Assembly: GCA_902791695.1 (NCBI GenBank)
Contig: CADAWR010000009.1
Coordinates: forward strand, 82,369-146,368
DNA from: an uncultured Bacteroidota bacterium
GTDB lineage: Bacteria; Bacteroidota; Bacteroidia; Bacteroidales; P3
Direction of reading: 5' to 3'
Length of the DNA: 64,000 nt
In this document: in pieces, positions 25,512 through 35,678 of the stretch
How the letters are laid out: each line of letters begins with the position of its first letter
Position numbering within the stretch: the first letter of the stretch is position 1
Notes under the pieces: model-generated
Told to the model about the DNA's origin: nothing
Databases searched by the model: none
Seen by the model: only the letters and a program-made list of their open reading frames with translations
Translations under genes and position numbers: made by a program

Positions 25512-25519
25512 TATATTTG
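25512..25519 (+). promoter_or_regulatory. -7 box of the RND efflux operon
   Basis: TATATTTG followed by CA, 39 nt before the adaptor ATG. The -33 region lacks a clean TTTG. Confidence 0.5.
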
Positions 25520-25557
25520 CATTTTAAATTGGAAACAATAATTTATTGCATAACGCT

Positions 25558-26580
25558 ATGAGACAACTCATTACCATGATAGCTGCAGCACTGCTGCTTT
25601 TCTGCTCCTGCGGAAATAGACAGTCGTCTGCCAATGGTTGGAGCGACACGATACCTGTGACAGTGATGGTGGTGGACGGTTCGGACGCGCCGAACGAGCG
25701 AAACTATGTTGGCGACATTTCGTCGGAGAAGGTGATAGACCTGAGCTTCCCGCTGGGCGGCACCTTGACGAAGGTTGGCGTGAAGAACGGCCAAAAGGTC
25801 AAGAGCGGCCAACTGATTGCCGCCATTGACAGCACGACGGCCACAAGCCTGCACGCCACAGCGCTGGCGACGTTACGCCAGGCCGAGGATGCCCACCACA
25901 GGTTGGAGGCTGTGCACAAGGAAGGCGGCATAAGCGATGTACGCTGGATGCAGATGGTGACGGACTTGGAGAAAGCGCGCCAAGCAGAGGTGAGCGCACG
26001 CAAGCACTTAGAAAACTGCATGCTGAGGGCGCCGTTCAGCGGCGTGGTGTCGTGTATAGACCGCCATGTGGGGCAGGAGTTGCGCCCGGCGGAGGTTTTC
26101 GCAAGGGTGCTCGATATGGAGAAGTTGCGCATAACCTTCTCGGTGCCCGAACAGGAGATACACAACATCAACATAGGCGACGAAGCCAAAGCTACGATAC
26201 CGGCGCTCGGCAACCGCGAGGTGAAGCTGCGCATCAGCGACAAGAGCCTGATAGCAAACCCTCTGGGCCATACCTACAGGGTTCATGCGACCATAGAGGA
26301 TAAGGACTTGCGTGAGCTGCTGCCCGACATGGTGGCAAAGGTTCATACAGAGTACGCGTCGAGTGTAGGCACAGTGGTGCCGTCGGACTGCGTGCACACG
26401 ATGCCCGAGGGGCAGATGGTGTGGGTGATTGAAGACGGGGTGGCACAGCAGCGCAAGATTACTGTTGGTGACTTTGTGAAATGCGGTGTGATGGTGACCG
26501 CCGGTCTGACAGCTGGCGACACTGTAGTGACGAAGGGTTACCAGAAGCTGTACACCGGCGCGAAAGTGATTGTCAGGTAA
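25558..26580 (+). CDS. RND efflux periplasmic adaptor lipoprotein
   Basis: A 340-residue HlyD/MFP-type adaptor. The lipobox LLLFCSC puts the lipidated Cys at about residue 16 or 18. The lipoyl-like half (GGTLTKVGVKNGQKVKSGQLIA), an alpha-hairpin (about 95-155) and the second lipoyl half (LRAPFSGVVSCIDRHVGQEL) follow in order, then the beta-barrel domain. The ATG at 25558 is chosen over an upstream TTG because the signal sequence starts there. First gene of a three-part efflux operon. Confidence 0.9.
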   Translation: MRQLITMIAAALLLFCSCGNRQSSANGWSDTIPVTVMVVDGSDAPNERNYVGDISSEKVIDLSFPLGGTLTKVGVKNGQKVKSGQLIAAIDSTTATSLHATALATLRQAEDAHHRLEAVHKEGGISDVRWMQMVTDLEKARQAEVSARKHLENCMLRAPFSGVVSCIDRHVGQELRPAEVFARVLDMEKLRITFSVPEQEIHNINIGDEAKATIPALGNREVKLRISDKSLIANPLGHTYRVHATIEDKDLRELLPDMVAKVHTEYASSVGTVVPSDCVHTMPEGQMVWVIEDGVAQQRKITVGDFVKCGVMVTAGLTAGDTVVTKGYQKLYTGAKVIVR

Positions 26581-26581
26581 A

Positions 26582-26630
26582 GGGTAACGGTTACGGGTTA
26601 AAGGTTACGGGTTATAAGGATACAGCTATG
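26582..26630 (+). repeat. 7-nt array running into the RND permease start
   Basis: Seven consecutive heptamers: GGGTAAC, GGTTACG, GGTTAAA, GGTTACG, GGTTATA, AGGATAC, AGCTATG. The sixth supplies the ribosome site (AGGA) and the seventh ends in the start codon, so the array and the translation start are one piece of DNA. Confidence 0.75.
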
Positions 26631-29600
26631 GCGAGAAGGACAAATATGATAGAGGGCGCGATGCGGAGCTTCCCGATGATTATGTTCACAATCATCGTTG
26701 TGATAGCAATAGGCATCTGGGCGCTACCCAACCTTAACAAAAACGAGTTTCCGAATGTGAGCATCAGCCAGGGTGTTGTAGCCGTGGTGTACCCTGGAGC
26801 AACTGCCGAGGAGATTGAGGAACAGGTGGCCGGCAAAGTGGAGGATTTTTTGTTCACGTTCACCGACGTGGACAAGACGAAAACCTACTCGTACAGCAAG
26901 AACGGCATGCTGTACATATTCGTGACGCTCGTACATTCGGACAGCGACATGAAGGTGACGTGGTCGCGCATCCGCGAGGGGCTGACGCTGTTCAGGCTTA
27001 CTGACTTGCCGCAGGGTGTGGTGGCGACGGCTGTGATTGATGATTTCGGCAATGCGTCGAGCCTGTTGCTGGCCATTGAGAGCAACGAGCGGAGCCCACG
27101 CGAGCTCGAGGCGTTGGCCAAAGGGCTGTCGGACAAGCTACGCAACATACCGGAGATGGGCAAGATAAGCATTGTCGGTGCCCAGAGGGAGGAAGTGGCG
27201 GTGCATATGGACCCGATGAAGTTGACGCAGTACGCGATATCGCCGGCGATGGTGAGCGCCGAACTGGCAGCCCACGGATTCCGTACCATCTCGGGCAAGA
27301 TAAACAGCAACGAGGGCAACGCGATGGTGCATGTGTCGATACCGTTCGGCAGTATCTATGACCTAAACGAGTTGGTCATCTTCGCCGACCCACTGACGGG
27401 TCAGACACTGAGGCTGAGGGATGTGGCTCGCGTGGAGAGCAGATACGAAAAGAACGCGCCACACATAAGCTACAGCGACAAGAATGTAACCGACAACAGA
27501 ACACTTATGCTGTCAATAGAGATGCGACCCGGCAACAACGTGGTTGAGTTCGGCAGCAAAGTAGACAAAGTAATGGATGAATACGCGAAGAATATTTCGC
27601 CCGACATCCACATACACCGCATCACCGACCAGCCGCAGGTGGTGGACCGCTCGGTACGGTCCTTCCTGAAGGACCTGATAGAGGCCATTCTTGTGGTCAT
27701 CATAGTGATGCTTATACTGTTCCCGTTGAGGACCGCACTGGTGAGTTCAACGTCGGTGCCAATATGCATAGCGGCAACGCTGGGCATCATGTACTTCCTC
27801 GGCTTCGAGATGAACACTGTGACACTGGCTGCACTGATAGCAGTTCTGGGCATGATAGTGGACGACTCGGTGGTGGTTATAGACGGCTATTCGGACATGT
27901 TGAACGAAGGCCATTCGCGATGGTATTCGGCGGCGGTGTCGACTACAAAGCTGTCGGGCTCTATGCTCTTCGCAACGGCGTCAATAGCCATGATGTTCTT
28001 CCCTGCGCTGGGCATTTTCAAGGGCAACATGATGGGTGACTTTGTCAAGTTGTTCCCCTGGACGATACTGATAGCACTGGCCTGCAGCTACCTGTACGCA
28101 GTACTGGTAATACCATTTATGGCGTCGCACATCATAAAGCGCAAGCCTGCCGACACGAAGCCGACCCGCTTCGAGAAGATACAGGCGGGCTTCTTCGACG
28201 GACTGCAGAACGCCTACAAGTGGCTGTTAGATCGATGCTTCCGCCACAAAAAACTGACGCTGGCCATAGGAGCGGCGAGTGTGGTTCTGGGCGGCGTGTT
28301 CTTCACACTCATCAACATACAGGTGCTGCCGAAAGCGGAACGCAACAGCTTCGCGGTGGAGATACATCTGGCGGCAGGCTCGAACATCGATGAAAGCGAG
28401 CGTGTGGCCGACTCACTGGCGACCATACTGCAGAGTGACAAGAGGGTGGAGAGCGTGACATCGTTTGTCGGCATGTCGTCGCCGAGGTTCCACATGATGT
28501 ACGCCCCGCAGCTGGCGAGTGACAACTACGCGCAGTTCATAGTGAACACCGTGAGCGACGACGCCACGAAAGAACTTATAGCGGAATATTCGCAGAAGTA
28601 CGAAAATATCTTCCCCAACGCACAGGTACGCTTCAAACAGATGGACTACCAGTTCGCCCCGTCGCCTGTGGAATTCTACATCAAGGCCGACGACTATGCA
28701 AAGATTGAACCCGTACGCGACACCTTGATAAGGCTCATGAAGGAGAACCCCAACCTGTTCTACGTACACTCGGATTACGACGAGACGGAAGAGATGCTGG
28801 ATGTTGTACTGAAGACCGACGAAGCTAACCGCCTCGGCATCAGCCAGGCGACACTGTCGATGTACCTGAGCGGAGCGCTAAGCGGCACAAGGCTGTCGTC
28901 ACTATGGGAAGGAGACTACAACATACCGATATCCATCTACTCCGACGGACAGGAGACAATGAGCTACGGAGACATTGGCGACCTGCTGGTGCCGTGTGCC
29001 CAGCCAGGTGTGTGGGTGCCGCTACGCCAGGTGGCAGACATCACGCCGAAGTTCCACCACAACAACATGCCGCACCGCAACGGAGTGCGCTGTGTGACAG
29101 TGAGCGCAGACGTTGTGGCCGGAGCCGGACAGATAAAAGAATACCAGAAGATAGCCGACAAACTGGACAAGAAAGATATGCCAGAAGGTATTACCATTGA
29201 ACCTGGCGGCACCGTGCAATTCTCAGCCGAGATATTCCCACTGCTGGTGCTAGTCATCTTTGCCGCCATAGCGGTCATGTTCATCGTGCTCATAATCCAC
29301 TATGGCAAGATAGGCATCTCGCTGCTCTCCATCTCAATGGCGGTGCTGTGCCTGTTCGGAGCCAACTTCGGATTGTGGATGTTCGGACTTGACTTCTCGA
29401 TAACGGCCACACTGGGTATGATATCGCTGGTGGGAATTATCGTGAGAAACGCCATCATCATGTACGACTACGTGGCCGAACTGCGCAGCAAGCAGTTGCT
29501 GTCGGTCGAGGAGGCCGCCTACCAGGCAGGCCTGCGAAGGATGAGGCCAATCTTCTTAACCTCAGCCACAACGGCCTTGGGTGTGATACCAATGATAATG

Positions 29601-29756
29601 GCCGGCACACTGCTATGGATGCCTATGGGAGTGGTGATTTGCTTTGGAACAGTGTTCACGTTGCCATTGGTAATCACCATACTGCCGGTAGCCTACTGCG
29701 TAGCCTTCGATGGCAAGAAACGCAAGAACTTCCGGCCGATAAAAATACAACGCTAA
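26628..29756 (+). CDS. RND-family efflux permease
   Basis: A 1042-residue inner-membrane proton antiporter of the AcrB/HAE type. The first TM segment is at about 14-33, followed by the large porter domain (NKNEFPNVSI, VYPGATAEEIEEQV). The TM4 region (GMIVDDSVVVIDGY) carries the proton-relay Asp pair, and the second half repeats the fold (LGMISLVGIIVRNAIIMYDYV). It starts at the ATG at 26628 after an AAGGA site; a longer in-frame extension overlaps the adaptor and is not needed. It works with the adaptor upstream and the TolC-like channel downstream. The substrate is unknown. Confidence 0.92.
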   Translation: MARRTNMIEGAMRSFPMIMFTIIVVIAIGIWALPNLNKNEFPNVSISQGVVAVVYPGATAEEIEEQVAGKVEDFLFTFTDVDKTKTYSYSKNGMLYIFVTLVHSDSDMKVTWSRIREGLTLFRLTDLPQGVVATAVIDDFGNASSLLLAIESNERSPRELEALAKGLSDKLRNIPEMGKISIVGAQREEVAVHMDPMKLTQYAISPAMVSAELAAHGFRTISGKINSNEGNAMVHVSIPFGSIYDLNELVIFADPLTGQTLRLRDVARVESRYEKNAPHISYSDKNVTDNRTLMLSIEMRPGNNVVEFGSKVDKVMDEYAKNISPDIHIHRITDQPQVVDRSVRSFLKDLIEAILVVIIVMLILFPLRTALVSSTSVPICIAATLGIMYFLGFEMNTVTLAALIAVLGMIVDDSVVVIDGYSDMLNEGHSRWYSAAVSTTKLSGSMLFATASIAMMFFPALGIFKGNMMGDFVKLFPWTILIALACSYLYAVLVIPFMASHIIKRKPADTKPTRFEKIQAGFFDGLQNAYKWLLDRCFRHKKLTLAIGAASVVLGGVFFTLINIQVLPKAERNSFAVEIHLAAGSNIDESERVADSLATILQSDKRVESVTSFVGMSSPRFHMMYAPQLASDNYAQFIVNTVSDDATKELIAEYSQKYENIFPNAQVRFKQMDYQFAPSPVEFYIKADDYAKIEPVRDTLIRLMKENPNLFYVHSDYDETEEMLDVVLKTDEANRLGISQATLSMYLSGALSGTRLSSLWEGDYNIPISIYSDGQETMSYGDIGDLLVPCAQPGVWVPLRQVADITPKFHHNNMPHRNGVRCVTVSADVVAGAGQIKEYQKIADKLDKKDMPEGITIEPGGTVQFSAEIFPLLVLVIFAAIAVMFIVLIIHYGKIGISLLSISMAVLCLFGANFGLWMFGLDFSITATLGMISLVGIIVRNAIIMYDYVAELRSKQLLSVEEAAYQAGLRRMRPIFLTSATTALGVIPMIMAGTLLWMPMGVVICFGTVFTLPLVITILPVAYCVAFDGKKRKNFRPIKIQR

Positions 29757-29769
29757 GACTGCAAAGAGG

Positions 29770-31104
29770 ATGAAACGCATAGCACTAATAATAGCAATGG
29801 TCGTCGCAACTGCACCGGCAATAGGTCAGACACTGACCTTGGACAGCTGTCTGGCGCTGGCGCGCAAGAACAACACCGACTTACGTACCTCCCAACTCGA
29901 GGTAATAAAGGCACAAGAGGTGAAGCGGCAGGTGTTTACCAAGTACTTCCCTCAAGTGCAAATAAGCGCATTCACCTACTATGCAGTAGACCCACTGGTG
30001 AGGTTCGGTATAGACGACATTCAATCGAACGACATGCGCGAGCTGGTTGCCGACCTATACGAACTGGTGGCCACCGAAACAGACTTCAAGAGCGAAATGA
30101 CGCTGATGAAGAAAGGTTCCAGCATTTCGGGAAGCTTTGCCCAGCCCATCTTCGCCGGAGGACGCATCATCAACGGCAACAGGTTGGCCAGCCTCGGTGT
30201 TGATGCCGCAGAACTGCAGGCACAGGCCAAGATGCGCGACGTACTGGAGAACATCGAGTCTAGTTACTATCTCGTCACCGGACTTCAGCAGAAAGTGGCC
30301 ACATTGGAAGCGGCATTAGCCCTGATTGACTCACTTGATCGTACCGTTCAAGTAGCCCTTGCCAACGGTCTGGTCACCAACGCCGATGCACTGCAGGTGC
30401 AACTGAAACGCAACGAGATGCTCGCCAACAAACAGCAGTTGACCAGTGGTATACGTCTCTCCAAGCGACTGCTCTGCCGCCAGATAGGCATAGACTATAG
30501 CGACGGTATAATGTTCGAAGAGCCCACAGGAGCAACACCACCTCCTGCCCTATTCTCATACAAGACTGTGGCCGACAGCCTGCGTCCAGAGATGCAGTTG
30601 CTGGAGCTCAACGTAAAGGCTGAGAAACTTAAGAAACTGATGACCATTGGTGAAAGTTTGCCACAGATAGCCCTCGTTGGCATCACCTACTACGGCAACA
30701 TCATAAAAAAGGACGCAAGTTCTAACGGTATTGTGTTGCTTTCATTACAGGTGCCACTGACAAGCTGGTGGGAGACCTCTCACAAGATACACCAGCATAA
30801 TATTGCCATCGAGGAAGCACAGATAAAACAAGATAACCTAAGCAAGATGATGTCCCTTGAGGAGGAAAAAGCCTACAGCGACATGATGGATGCATACATG
30901 CTCATGAAGTCGGATAGTTCGGCTCTGGAGGTGGCTCAGGAAAATTACCGTCTGGCCAACCTCAACTACGAAGCTGGCAACGCCACTGTCTCGGACGTGC
31001 TGCAGGCTCACGCACTGCTGTTGCAAGCACAGAACGCCATAACAGAACGCAAGACCACATACACTGTGGCTCGCCGTCGACTGCTTGACATTAGAGAAAA
31101 CTAA
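29770..31104 (+). CDS. TolC-family outer-membrane efflux channel
   Basis: A 444-residue protein with a signal peptide (1-19, ending AIGQ) and two halves of long alpha-helical hairpins typical of TolC/OprM (TLDSCLALARKNNTDLRTSQLEV near 22; YRLANLNYEAGNATVSDVLQAHALLLQAQ near 395). It completes the adaptor-permease-channel set, 13 nt after the permease stop with an AGAGG ribosome site. Confidence 0.9.
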   Translation: MKRIALIIAMVVATAPAIGQTLTLDSCLALARKNNTDLRTSQLEVIKAQEVKRQVFTKYFPQVQISAFTYYAVDPLVRFGIDDIQSNDMRELVADLYELVATETDFKSEMTLMKKGSSISGSFAQPIFAGGRIINGNRLASLGVDAAELQAQAKMRDVLENIESSYYLVTGLQQKVATLEAALALIDSLDRTVQVALANGLVTNADALQVQLKRNEMLANKQQLTSGIRLSKRLLCRQIGIDYSDGIMFEEPTGATPPPALFSYKTVADSLRPEMQLLELNVKAEKLKKLMTIGESLPQIALVGITYYGNIIKKDASSNGIVLLSLQVPLTSWWETSHKIHQHNIAIEEAQIKQDNLSKMMSLEEEKAYSDMMDAYMLMKSDSSALEVAQENYRLANLNYEAGNATVSDVLQAHALLLQAQNAITERKTTYTVARRRLLDIREN

Positions 31105-31127
31105 CAGAATAAAAATAACACACCATA

Positions 31128-32480
31128 ATGAAGAAAAGTATCTTTATCACAGCACTGACAGTGCTATTCGCATTCGGCACACAAGCACAAAAGCCGGTGT
31201 TTGAGAGCGCCACACAGTCTTTCGGCTACAAGAACGAGAACGGAACATGGAAACTGATGCCACAGTACCAGCGTGCCGGCGAGTTCGAGGGTAATGTCAG
31301 AAGATGGGCGCCGGTGAAAGTTGACGGGAAATGGGGGTGCATAGATATTGACGGCAACATGGTGTGCCGCAACATGTTCCCCACAAAGGAGGTAGCTCAG
31401 GAGGCCGGACGTCAATGGGAAAATCTGGTTGAACCCGGCAAGTGGGTGTATCCCGCCCGCAACGCCTCCGACGGCCGCTGGGGTTTTGTCGACTACTACG
31501 GTCGCTGGAAATACCAGCCGATTTATCAAGCCGCCAACCCCCACCAGGGGCGCGATCCGAAGAGTTACGCCTCGGTCAAGAAAGACGACCGCTGGGGCTG
31601 CATAGACGGACGCGGTGTGCTGGTTGTCAACAATATCTTCCACAGCGCAGAACAGGCGGAAGAGGCCGGTGCACAGTGGGCCGTTGGCCGTAACTACTAC
31701 ACATGGCGCGTGCCTGTCACCAATCCCAAGAATGGTCTTTGGGGATTTGTTGACTATCTGGGGCGCTGGGCGGTACAACCATTGTACGAAGAAGTCACCC
31801 CTATGGGTAGCGACAACAACTACCCATACACACAGGTGAAGCAGGAAGGACGCTGGGGCAACATCGACCGCAACGGCAACATCGTCAGCACCCCCATATT
31901 CTTCACGCAGGAAGAGGCCGCTGACGCCCTGCTGCAGTATGAGCACGGACGCAGCCTCGAAGGATGGCGTTATCCGGTGAGCAACCCCGTGAGCGGCAAG
32001 TGGGGCTGGGTAGACTGGAGCGGCGAATGGCGTATCCAGCCTAAATATGAAGCTGCCACACGCTTCGCCAACGATACCGGACTCTTCGCCACAGCCAAAC
32101 TGGATGGCAAATGGATGGTGGTGAGCGACACCGGCGACGACCTCTCTCGCAATGTATTCACACTTAGCAGCGAAGCCTGGTTGGCTGGCGATCAGTGGGA
32201 CCGTGGCGAAGAGCTAGGCCACTGGCTATACCCCATCATGGATCCCGGCACACAAGCCTGGGGATACGTCGATTACAAAGGCGAATGGGTCATTAAGCCA
32301 ACGCTCGAGGATGCTAAGCTTTTCACCTATGTATGGAACGACCGTGTGGCCCCTGCCAAGATGGATGGCAAATGGGGCTGCATCGACCACACTGGACAAT
32401 TCGTGGTAAAGAATCAATACAACACTTCAGCAGAAGCGCAGATTGCAGGTCGTCGTTGGGCTGAAGGCCGCAAATTCTAA
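31128..32480 (+). CDS. exported WG-repeat protein
   Basis: A 450-residue protein with a signal peptide (1-20) and repeating WG motifs, each a short beta unit: DGKWGCIDIDGN, DGRWGFVDYYGRWKYQPIY, DRWGCIDGRG, NGLWGFVDYLGRWAVQPLY, GRWGNIDRNGN, GKWGWVDWSGEWRIQPKY, QAWGYVDYKGEWVIKPT and GKWGCIDHTG. Two kinds alternate, giving about four modules of ~105 residues. WG-repeat proteins are usually surface or periplasmic binding proteins; the ligand is unknown. It follows the efflux operon by 23 nt and may be co-transcribed. Confidence 0.85.
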   Translation: MKKSIFITALTVLFAFGTQAQKPVFESATQSFGYKNENGTWKLMPQYQRAGEFEGNVRRWAPVKVDGKWGCIDIDGNMVCRNMFPTKEVAQEAGRQWENLVEPGKWVYPARNASDGRWGFVDYYGRWKYQPIYQAANPHQGRDPKSYASVKKDDRWGCIDGRGVLVVNNIFHSAEQAEEAGAQWAVGRNYYTWRVPVTNPKNGLWGFVDYLGRWAVQPLYEEVTPMGSDNNYPYTQVKQEGRWGNIDRNGNIVSTPIFFTQEEAADALLQYEHGRSLEGWRYPVSNPVSGKWGWVDWSGEWRIQPKYEAATRFANDTGLFATAKLDGKWMVVSDTGDDLSRNVFTLSSEAWLAGDQWDRGEELGHWLYPIMDPGTQAWGYVDYKGEWVIKPTLEDAKLFTYVWNDRVAPAKMDGKWGCIDHTGQFVVKNQYNTSAEAQIAGRRWAEGRKF

Positions 32481-32483
32481 AAT

Positions 32484-33803
32484 ATGAAAACACTGATATA
32501 CAATGCGACCATCGTCAACGAGGGTCGCATTTTCAATGGTTCGGTACTAATCGAGGATGACCATATTGCTGAGATATTTCATGAAACATCTCCAATATCT
32601 GAATATGACAAGATTGTAGAGGCCTACGGTATGCTGCTTCTGCCAGGCGTGATTGACACACATGTACATTTTCGCGACGGCGGCATGAGCGATAACCCCG
32701 CAGGAAACTTCTATACCGAGAGCCGCGCAGCACGTGCTGGAGGTGTGACATCAGTGATTGACATGCCTAATACCAAGCCACAGACAACCACAATGGAGGC
32801 ACTGGAGACCAAGGAATCCCTCGCAGCTCGCGATAGCGCTGTAAATTACGGGTTTATGCTCGGCGCCACTAACAACAACATAGACACGTTGCTGGCCATA
32901 GAACCCACACGCTATGCAGCCATCAAGCTTTTTCTTGGCTCATCAACTGGCAACATGCTTGTCAACGATCCAGAACAACTCGACCGACTTTTCCGTGATG
33001 CAAATAAACTAATAGTAGCACACTGCGAAGATGAGCGTGTGATACAGGCCAATATGGCCAATGCAAAACTTCAATATCAAGGAACACCCAATGAGTCTGC
33101 TGCCCTGCACCCTAAAATACGTAACAGCGAAGCCTGCTTTCTAAGCACCTACCATGCCATCGAACGTGCCCGCAAATATGGCACTCACCTTCATGTAGCA
33201 CATATCTCTACCGCCACGGAACTCAGCCTACTCAGCAACTTTGATTTGGAAAAGAAGCACATCACGGCAGAGGTAACCCCTAACCATCTGTGGTTCGACG
33301 ACCGCGACTATGCAGAACTGGGTAACCTCATCAAGTGCAACCCAGCTATCAAGAGTAATGACGACCGGCTGGCGCTTTGGGCCGCCCTCGAGGATGACAT
33401 CATTGACACCATCGCCACCGACCACGCTCCTCACCCACTGGAGGCAAAGAGCAAACCTTACTTTGATGCCCCAAGCGGCATACCATCCATCCAGCACTCA
33501 CTGCAGATGATGCTTGAGGCGGCCATAAGCAATGATGACTTGCTTACAATGATTGTACAGAAGATGTGCCACAATCCTGCCACACTATTCGGCATAAAGG
33601 ATCGCGGTTTTATCCGCAAAGGCTACAAGGCCGACCTAGTACTTGCGCGCACCGGTGTAGAAGAGACCGTCACCAAGGAATCACTACTGAGCAAATGTGG
33701 CTGGAGTCCTCTTGAAGGACAGACATTCCACACACATATAGAGTCCGTATACGTGAATGGAGACACCGATGGCACCGCCGAACAACTGGTCTTCAGTAAA
33801 TAG
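32484..33803 (+). CDS. pyrC: dihydroorotase (class I amidohydrolase)
   Basis: A 439-residue amidohydrolase closing carbamoyl-aspartate to dihydroorotate in pyrimidine synthesis. Metal ligands H60 and H62 (DTHVHFRDGG), the carboxylated-lysine candidate K148 (AAIKLFLGSS), later histidines (LHVAHIST) and the catalytic aspartate (ATDHAPHP) are present. It starts 3 nt after the WG-repeat gene and ends 2 nt before a convergent gene with no visible terminator. Other cyclic amidases of this superfamily are an alternative, but the length and motifs fit dihydroorotase. Confidence 0.88.
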   Translation: MKTLIYNATIVNEGRIFNGSVLIEDDHIAEIFHETSPISEYDKIVEAYGMLLLPGVIDTHVHFRDGGMSDNPAGNFYTESRAARAGGVTSVIDMPNTKPQTTTMEALETKESLAARDSAVNYGFMLGATNNNIDTLLAIEPTRYAAIKLFLGSSTGNMLVNDPEQLDRLFRDANKLIVAHCEDERVIQANMANAKLQYQGTPNESAALHPKIRNSEACFLSTYHAIERARKYGTHLHVAHISTATELSLLSNFDLEKKHITAEVTPNHLWFDDRDYAELGNLIKCNPAIKSNDDRLALWAALEDDIIDTIATDHAPHPLEAKSKPYFDAPSGIPSIQHSLQMMLEAAISNDDLLTMIVQKMCHNPATLFGIKDRGFIRKGYKADLVLARTGVEETVTKESLLSKCGWSPLEGQTFHTHIESVYVNGDTDGTAEQLVFSK

Positions 33804-33805
33804 TA

Positions 33806-35647
33806 TTACTTGATTCCAACGACAAGTTTAATTTTGTCGATGGAAGTCTCACGCCTCAAACTGGTATCGATATCCTTAGCGGTGGGACTCTTCTGTACCT
33901 CAATGAACGTCTCCTGAAGGGTGATTATGCGATCGCACTGGCGACTGTAGCGGCGTAGATCCTCAAGGTTAGTAATTTCACTGACATCACTGTAGGCCTT
34001 GTATATACGGTTGTATGCCTTCACGATATTGCGAAATGGGTTTTCCTTGAAGTCAATCATCGAATCATTGCGCTTAATCTGGTCAAGCTTTTTCTTAGTA
34101 ATCAGACAAAGATTCTGCATATCAATATGAGCCGTCAGCATGTCGATAAAACTGCGGCCACGCTCCACGGTGGCAAAGTTAGGCTTAAGGTCAGTCTGTT
34201 TACGTAAAAGTTTGTAACCATTAGCAAGCGTGCGGTCGAGTTTCTTCACCGACGTGATGGTGTCGTCATTGCGGGCTATAGTAGTGCGCAACGCAAGCAC
34301 ATCCATGTAGCACTGCTGCACGTTACGCACCTCCTCGAGCTGTGTTTCATAAACTTTAGCGCCTTCCGGGTCACGGAATGTCGGCAGAGGTATAAGGTTT
34401 TCGTTTATCTCACGGTAAGCCACCACCACATCATACAGCTGTCTGTTGTCTGTACCACGTTTCATGATGGAGTCGGACCGTTGTGTAATCTCCTCAAGCT
34501 GGCTGAAATAGTCAATATATAACTGCTGGGCTGCCACAAAGTCTTCAAGACTTTGTATGAACAACAAGCTCTCGGCGTTAGTGGTGAATGACGGAGTCTG
34601 ATTCAACCCTTTCAAGACCTCCTTGTACGAACCAACAACAGCACGGTATTTCTTACCATACTGGTTGTTGATGGCATCGGTGCCTGTAGCTATGGCTGCT
34701 CGCAAGTCGATAGTTTGCATGTAACGCTGCTGCACATTGATGACCGTTCGCATACGGTTGATATACTCCTCATATTCTCTAACGTCAGCAAATGACACTG
34801 GCACCGAGGTATGCTTGAAGACCTTGGTATAACTGCGATACACATCGCTGTTCTCTTTCTCACAGCGCACCTTCAGAACATTCTTGAAGTTCTCTATCTG
34901 GAATGGCAGTGAGTTGTTGCCCAGAACATTCTCCAACATGTCGTTCTGGAATGCATTGAGCTCATCCAGTTTAGCTATACTCTCGTTTGTAGCATTGCCC
35001 ATCGACAGGTCATACTTGTTGTACACCATCAGATAACTGTAGTAAAGGTCTTTGAGTTCCTTGAGCTTCACCTTATCTGTTATGCCTGCACCGTCACATT
35101 TCTCTATGATTGCCCTATGGTGCAGCTCTATGTTCGAACGCAAATCCGATGCAATACGGTTTCGCTCATCCTGCTGGCGGCGGGCCTCTTCTATGGCACG
35201 CTGACGTGCAGCTTCCTTTTCGGCCTCTATGCGTTGCTGCTCCAAACGACTATAACGTATGCTCATCTTGCCCATGAGATCGGCTAATCGACGCAGCCTG
35301 AACTCAAATATTGGATAGTCGGCCAACACAGTATTGCTGTCGAGCCATATCAGACTGTCGCGGAACTCATAGTCATTCTCTATGGAACTTATAGCTTTCT
35401 GAGCTTTAGTGCGGATGGAGACGCAGAGGTTGGTGAGCGCGACATAATCCTCCGGCTGCTCTGCAAGATAGGCCATGGCAGCGGATGTGTCGTTAACCCA
35501 TGCCGAATCCAGTCCATAGTTACCAAGTATCTCACCCACACTGAGCACTGTAGGCGGCTGCACAGGCTTGGCTTTCACCTTCGGCTTCTGAGCCATAACC
35601 GCGCCACAAACCATGATAGCACTCAAGAGCAATAGCAGACGTTTCAT
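33806..35647 (-). CDS. exported helical-repeat protein of unknown function
   Basis: A 613-residue secreted protein, not recognised as a known family. It has a signal peptide (1-20, ending VMAQ), then a strongly charged coiled coil (about 130-180, rich in E, R, Q, A). Residues ~201-586 contain five or six helical repeats of 64-71 residues, starting near 201 (weak), 269, 333, 404, 469 and 537. Each has an AY/VY-x-x-V helix, a segment around S/P-x-F, and a helix with VQQxYM-like residues. The ATG at 35647 opens the signal peptide; an earlier in-frame Met overlaps the PurF-like gene. It lies 31 nt after that gene and may share its transcript. Confidence 0.75.
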   Translation of the reverse strand: MKRLLLLLSAIMVCGAVMAQKPKVKAKPVQPPTVLSVGEILGNYGLDSAWVNDTSAAMAYLAEQPEDYVALTNLCVSIRTKAQKAISSIENDYEFRDSLIWLDSNTVLADYPIFEFRLRRLADLMGKMSIRYSRLEQQRIEAEKEAARQRAIEEARRQQDERNRIASDLRSNIELHHRAIIEKCDGAGITDKVKLKELKDLYYSYLMVYNKYDLSMGNATNESIAKLDELNAFQNDMLENVLGNNSLPFQIENFKNVLKVRCEKENSDVYRSYTKVFKHTSVPVSFADVREYEEYINRMRTVINVQQRYMQTIDLRAAIATGTDAINNQYGKKYRAVVGSYKEVLKGLNQTPSFTTNAESLLFIQSLEDFVAAQQLYIDYFSQLEEITQRSDSIMKRGTDNRQLYDVVVAYREINENLIPLPTFRDPEGAKVYETQLEEVRNVQQCYMDVLALRTTIARNDDTITSVKKLDRTLANGYKLLRKQTDLKPNFATVERGRSFIDMLTAHIDMQNLCLITKKKLDQIKRNDSMIDFKENPFRNIVKAYNRIYKAYSDVSEITNLEDLRRYSRQCDRIITLQETFIEVQKSPTAKDIDTSLRRETSIDKIKLVVGIK

Positions 35648-35678
35648 ATTCGCTTTTGATATTATGTATTTCTTATTT

